In this document: positions 6,346 to 8,073 of the stretch, piece by piece
Layout of the letters: the number at the start of each line of letters is the position of its first letter
Position numbering within the stretch: position 1 is the stretch's first letter
Assembly (NCBI GenBank): GCA_026982915.1
Contig: JALWQU010000029.1
Location: 306 to 8,378 of the forward strand
Direction of reading: 5' to 3'
Origin: Candidatus Altimarinota bacterium
GTDB lineage: Bacteria > Patescibacteriota > Gracilibacteria > UBA4473
DNA length: 8,073 nt
The notes under the pieces: generated by a model
What the model was told of the DNA's origin: nothing
Database searches by the model: none
What the model saw: the letters and a program-made list of their open reading frames with translations, nothing else
Made by a program: the position numbers and the translations under genes

Positions 6346-6687
6346 ATGAAATTAAGAGTAGGTGATCCGGTTGTCGTGTTAGCAGGGAAAGATAAGGGTA
6401 AAACTGGATCAATCGTTAAGCTATTTATCGAGAAGAATACCGTAATGGTAGAGGGTGTTAATGCTAAGATCAAGCACGTCAAAGGACGTGATGGTAATAC
6501 AGGGGAACGCGTTGAGTTTTTTGCCCCCATTGCCCTGTCGAATATTGCCCTTGTTGATCCAAAAACAAAAAAGCCAACACGCGTTGGTTATAAAATAGAA
6601 AAAGGACAAAAAATTCGGTTTGCTAAAAAATCTGGAGTAGAAATTCCTAGCCCAGAAAGTGCGAAATCTAAAACTATAAAAGCCTAA
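6346..6687 (+). CDS. rplX: 50S ribosomal protein L24
   Basis: This 113-residue protein carries the KOW motif of L24 near the start (GDPVVVLAGKDKGKTGSIVKLF), then VMVEGVNAKIKHVK, the ALSNIALVDPKTKKPTRVGYKI block, and a lysine-rich tail. L24 binds 23S rRNA at the start of large-subunit assembly and lies near the tunnel exit. It lies 22 bases after rplN and 10 bases before rplE. The ATG follows an A-run with no Shine-Dalgarno. Confidence 0.95.
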   Translation: MKLRVGDPVVVLAGKDKGKTGSIVKLFIEKNTVMVEGVNAKIKHVKGRDGNTGERVEFFAPIALSNIALVDPKTKKPTRVGYKIEKGQKIRFAKKSGVEIPSPESAKSKTIKA

Positions 6688-6691
6688 AGGA
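6686..6691 (+). promoter_or_regulatory. Shine-Dalgarno site of rplE
   Basis: AAAGGA, overlapping the rplX stop codon, lies six bases before the rplE ATG at 6698. It is the only clear Shine-Dalgarno inside the ribosomal operon. Confidence 0.6.
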
Positions 6692-6697
6692 TAAACC

Positions 6698-7270
6698 ATG
6701 AAATCATTACTACTTGAAAAATATCAGAAAGAAATTGCTCCAAAACTTATGAAAGAGCTTGGTCTTAAGAACCCAATGGAGCTACCACGAATTGAGAAAA
6801 TTGCGGTAAATGTGGGGATTGGTTCTTATCTACAGCGACTTGGAAAAAAAGATCCAGCTGAAGTTGAAGAAGCTATTGCGCAGATAACGGGGCAAAAACC
6901 TAATGTTCGAAATGCTCGAATGTCTATCTCTAACTTTAAATTGCGAGAGGGTATGCCCGTTGGTGTTTCGGTTACTTTACGAAAAGATGCCGCTTACAAT
7001 TTCTTGGATAAAGTTATAAATATTGTCTTTCCTCGAGTTCAAGGATTCCGAGGAGTCAAACGAAAGATCTTTGATAAAAATGGAAACTGTGCTATTGGAT
7101 TTAAAGAACACACTGTTTTCCCTGAAATTAATCTTGATGATGGACGAAGAGTTCATGGTGTTCAGGCTACTATTGTTTTTTCTGGTAGTAATCCTGATCA
7201 TAACTTGAAATTATTAGAAGCTCTTGGGTTCCCTTTTGTTAAGGAAACCACGAAAACAGATGAAAACTAA
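6698..7270 (+). CDS. rplE: 50S ribosomal protein L5
   Basis: The 190-residue protein matches L5: an N-terminal YQKEIAPKLMKELGLKNPMELPRIEKIAVNVGIG, then QITGQKPNVRNARMSISNFKLREGMPVGVSVTLR, FLDKVINIVFPRVQGFRG, KEHTVFPEI, and the C-terminal LLEALGFPF. L5 binds 5S rRNA and contacts the P-site tRNA elbow. It is about ten residues longer than the E. coli protein owing to a polar C-terminal tail (KETTKTDEN). Ten of its eleven arginines are CGA codons. It follows rplX by 10 bases with a proper Shine-Dalgarno. Confidence 0.97.
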   Translation: MKSLLLEKYQKEIAPKLMKELGLKNPMELPRIEKIAVNVGIGSYLQRLGKKDPAEVEEAIAQITGQKPNVRNARMSISNFKLREGMPVGVSVTLRKDAAYNFLDKVINIVFPRVQGFRGVKRKIFDKNGNCAIGFKEHTVFPEINLDDGRRVHGVQATIVFSGSNPDHNLKLLEALGFPFVKETTKTDEN

Positions 7271-7297
7271 ATCTTACATAACTAATTTAATTAAAAA

Positions 7298-7522
7298 ATG
7301 GCTCGAACAGCAATCGTTACCAAATCCCAAAAATTTATGGAAAGACACCTTTTAGCTAAAAAGGAAGGTCGAAAAATAAAAAATGCGACTCGTGCCTATA
7401 ATCGATGTTCTCTTTGTGGACGACCTCGTGGGTACATGCGAGATTTTGGAATTTGTCGATGTTGCTTTCGACTTCATGCTGAAAAAGGACTGGTCCCAGG
7501 ACTACGAAAATCTTCTTGGTAA
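7298..7522 (+). CDS. rpsN: 30S ribosomal protein S14, zinc-binding type
   Basis: The 74-residue protein has the zinc ribbon C37-x2-C40-x12-C53-x2-C56 (in [23 protein letters not shown]), followed by the standard [18 protein letters not shown] end. S14 is assembled late into the head of the small subunit. Typical zinc S14 proteins have about 61 residues; here a basic N-terminal extension of roughly 13 residues (around [17 protein letters not shown]) adds length. An extra cysteine, C55, sits inside the second pair. The ATG at 7298 follows an A-run without Shine-Dalgarno. Confidence 0.95.
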   Translation: MARTAIVTKSQKFMERHLLAKKEGRKIKNATRAYNRCSLCGRPRGYMRDFGICRCCFRLHAEKGLVPGLRKSSW

Positions 7523-7572
7523 TATAAATCCCTATCTTAAATAATCAAAGTTAACGACTAACGAATAATAAA

Positions 7573-7947
7573 ATGACTGACCCAATTGCTGACTTCTTAA
7601 CACGAATTCGAAATGCCCAAATGGCACAAAACGATAAAGTAGAAATGCCTTATTCAAAAATGAAAGAATCTATCGCAAAGGTAATGCTGAAGAATAACTT
7701 TTTAGCAAAGGTTAAAAAAGATACATCGGGGCAATTTCCAACCTTGGTTATAGATCTTCCTGAGAAAAAACTAACCCTTAGCCGGGTTTCAAAACCGGGA
7801 CAACGTATTTATAAAGGTTCACAAGAAGTTCGAAAAGTTCTTAATGGACTTGGTATCGCTATTATTTCTACCTCAAAAGGTATCATGACAGGATATGAAG
7901 CCCGAAGCTTAAATATTGGTGGTGAATTTCTTTGCACCGTCAGCTAG
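7573..7947 (+). CDS. rpsH: 30S ribosomal protein S8
   Basis: The 124-residue protein carries the S8 pattern: MTDPIADFLTRIRNAQ at the start, PYSKMKESIAKVMLKNNFL, SRVSKPGQRIYKG, the RNA-binding ISTSKGIMTGYEAR loop, and GGEFLC near the end. S8 is a primary 16S rRNA binder and in many bacteria represses the spc operon by binding its mRNA. It is the last gene of this unit: a 50-base gap separates it from rpsN, and a strong terminator follows 30 bases after its TAG stop. rplF, the usual next gene, does not follow directly. Confidence 0.97.
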   Translation: MTDPIADFLTRIRNAQMAQNDKVEMPYSKMKESIAKVMLKNNFLAKVKKDTSGQFPTLVIDLPEKKLTLSRVSKPGQRIYKGSQEVRKVLNGLGIAIISTSKGIMTGYEARSLNIGGEFLCTVS

Positions 7948-7977
7948 TCTTATTATTTGAAAAAAGTGCTCTATCTT

Positions 7978-8002
7978 AAAAACCAGTAATACTGGTTTTT
8001 TT
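7978..8002 (+). terminator. Intrinsic terminator after rpsH
   Basis: A 10-bp perfect stem, AAAAACCAGT with ACTGGTTTTT, encloses a three-base loop (AAT, 7988-7990) and runs into a tract of seven T (7996-8002). With the A-run on the left arm it could work in both directions. It closes the rplP-rpsH transcription unit. Confidence 0.85.
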
Positions 8003-8073
8003 ATGCTTAAAAATATTCATCAGTATACTTGAGGAAATCCCGATAAATTAATAAGCAATGCTTAAAAGAAACT

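Noticed and set aside
508..7947. Recoding of TGA to glycine, as in Gracilibacteria
   Set aside because: All conserved proteins are complete under the standard code, with no in-frame TGA and normal GGN use.
7532..7980. Direct repeat CTATCTTAAA on both sides of rpsH, and ATGCTTAAAA at 8003 and 8058
   Set aside because: Ten-base repeats of AT-rich sequence are expected by chance many times in 8 kb.
8024..8073. TATACT at 8024-8029 and ATG at 8058 as promoter and start of a next gene
   Set aside because: Only five codons (MLKRN) are visible and no -35 is clear; it does not resemble the start of rplF. Possible but not supportable from this window.

Overview
This 8.07 kb window comes from an AT-rich bacterial genome with short, tightly packed genes. 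The best guess for the host is a member of the Candidate Phyla Radiation (Patescibacteria). The hints are a PrgI-family gene at the left edge, a full-length Elp3-type enzyme, an acidic coiled-coil protein of a type I recall from CPR genomes, starts with almost no Shine-Dalgarno sequence, and short ribosomal proteins with a zinc-type S14. The ribosomal proteins resemble the Peregrinibacteria/Gracilibacteria side of the radiation. That placement is from memory and tentative. The genetic code behaves as standard: glycine is always GGN, with no in-frame TGA. However, TGA is also absent as a stop (14 of 14 complete genes end in TAA or TAG), and CGA is the main arginine codon in the ribosomal genes checked.

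Left part (1-1800). A PrgI-family membrane protein gene runs leftward off the window, with an extended -10 box placed so that its mRNA would be leaderless. Divergent from it is an HD-domain 5'-deoxynucleotidase-like gene. Next comes a type II toxin-antitoxin locus: a ribbon-helix-helix antitoxin with a promoter and overlapping inverted repeat, then a VapC-like PIN toxin split by a one-base frameshift although all four acidic residues remain.

Middle (1797-4868). An Elp3-family tRNA uridine-34 modification enzyme (radical SAM plus acetyltransferase domain) has one of the few clear Shine-Dalgarno sites in the window. It is followed by two genes I cannot name: a 288-residue acidic, coiled-coil-tailed soluble protein and a 133-residue four-helix membrane protein.

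Right part (4870-8073). A consensus-like promoter drives an eight-gene block: rplP-rpmC-rpsQ-rplN-rplX-rplE-rpsN-rpsH (L16, L29, S17, L14, L24, L5, S14, S8). Gene order inside the block is the usual one, but it lacks rpsC upstream and is closed by a strong intrinsic terminator after rpsH. The S10-spc superoperon is therefore cut at both ends into its own transcription unit. The roughly 70-base leader before rplP has two mutually exclusive hairpins and a four-codon upstream ORF.

No tRNA, rRNA, CRISPR array, insertion sequence or other mobile element was seen. No wholly new system is evident. The most interesting signals are the broken toxin with its operator, the isolated ribosomal operon with its leader, and the codon and stop usage.
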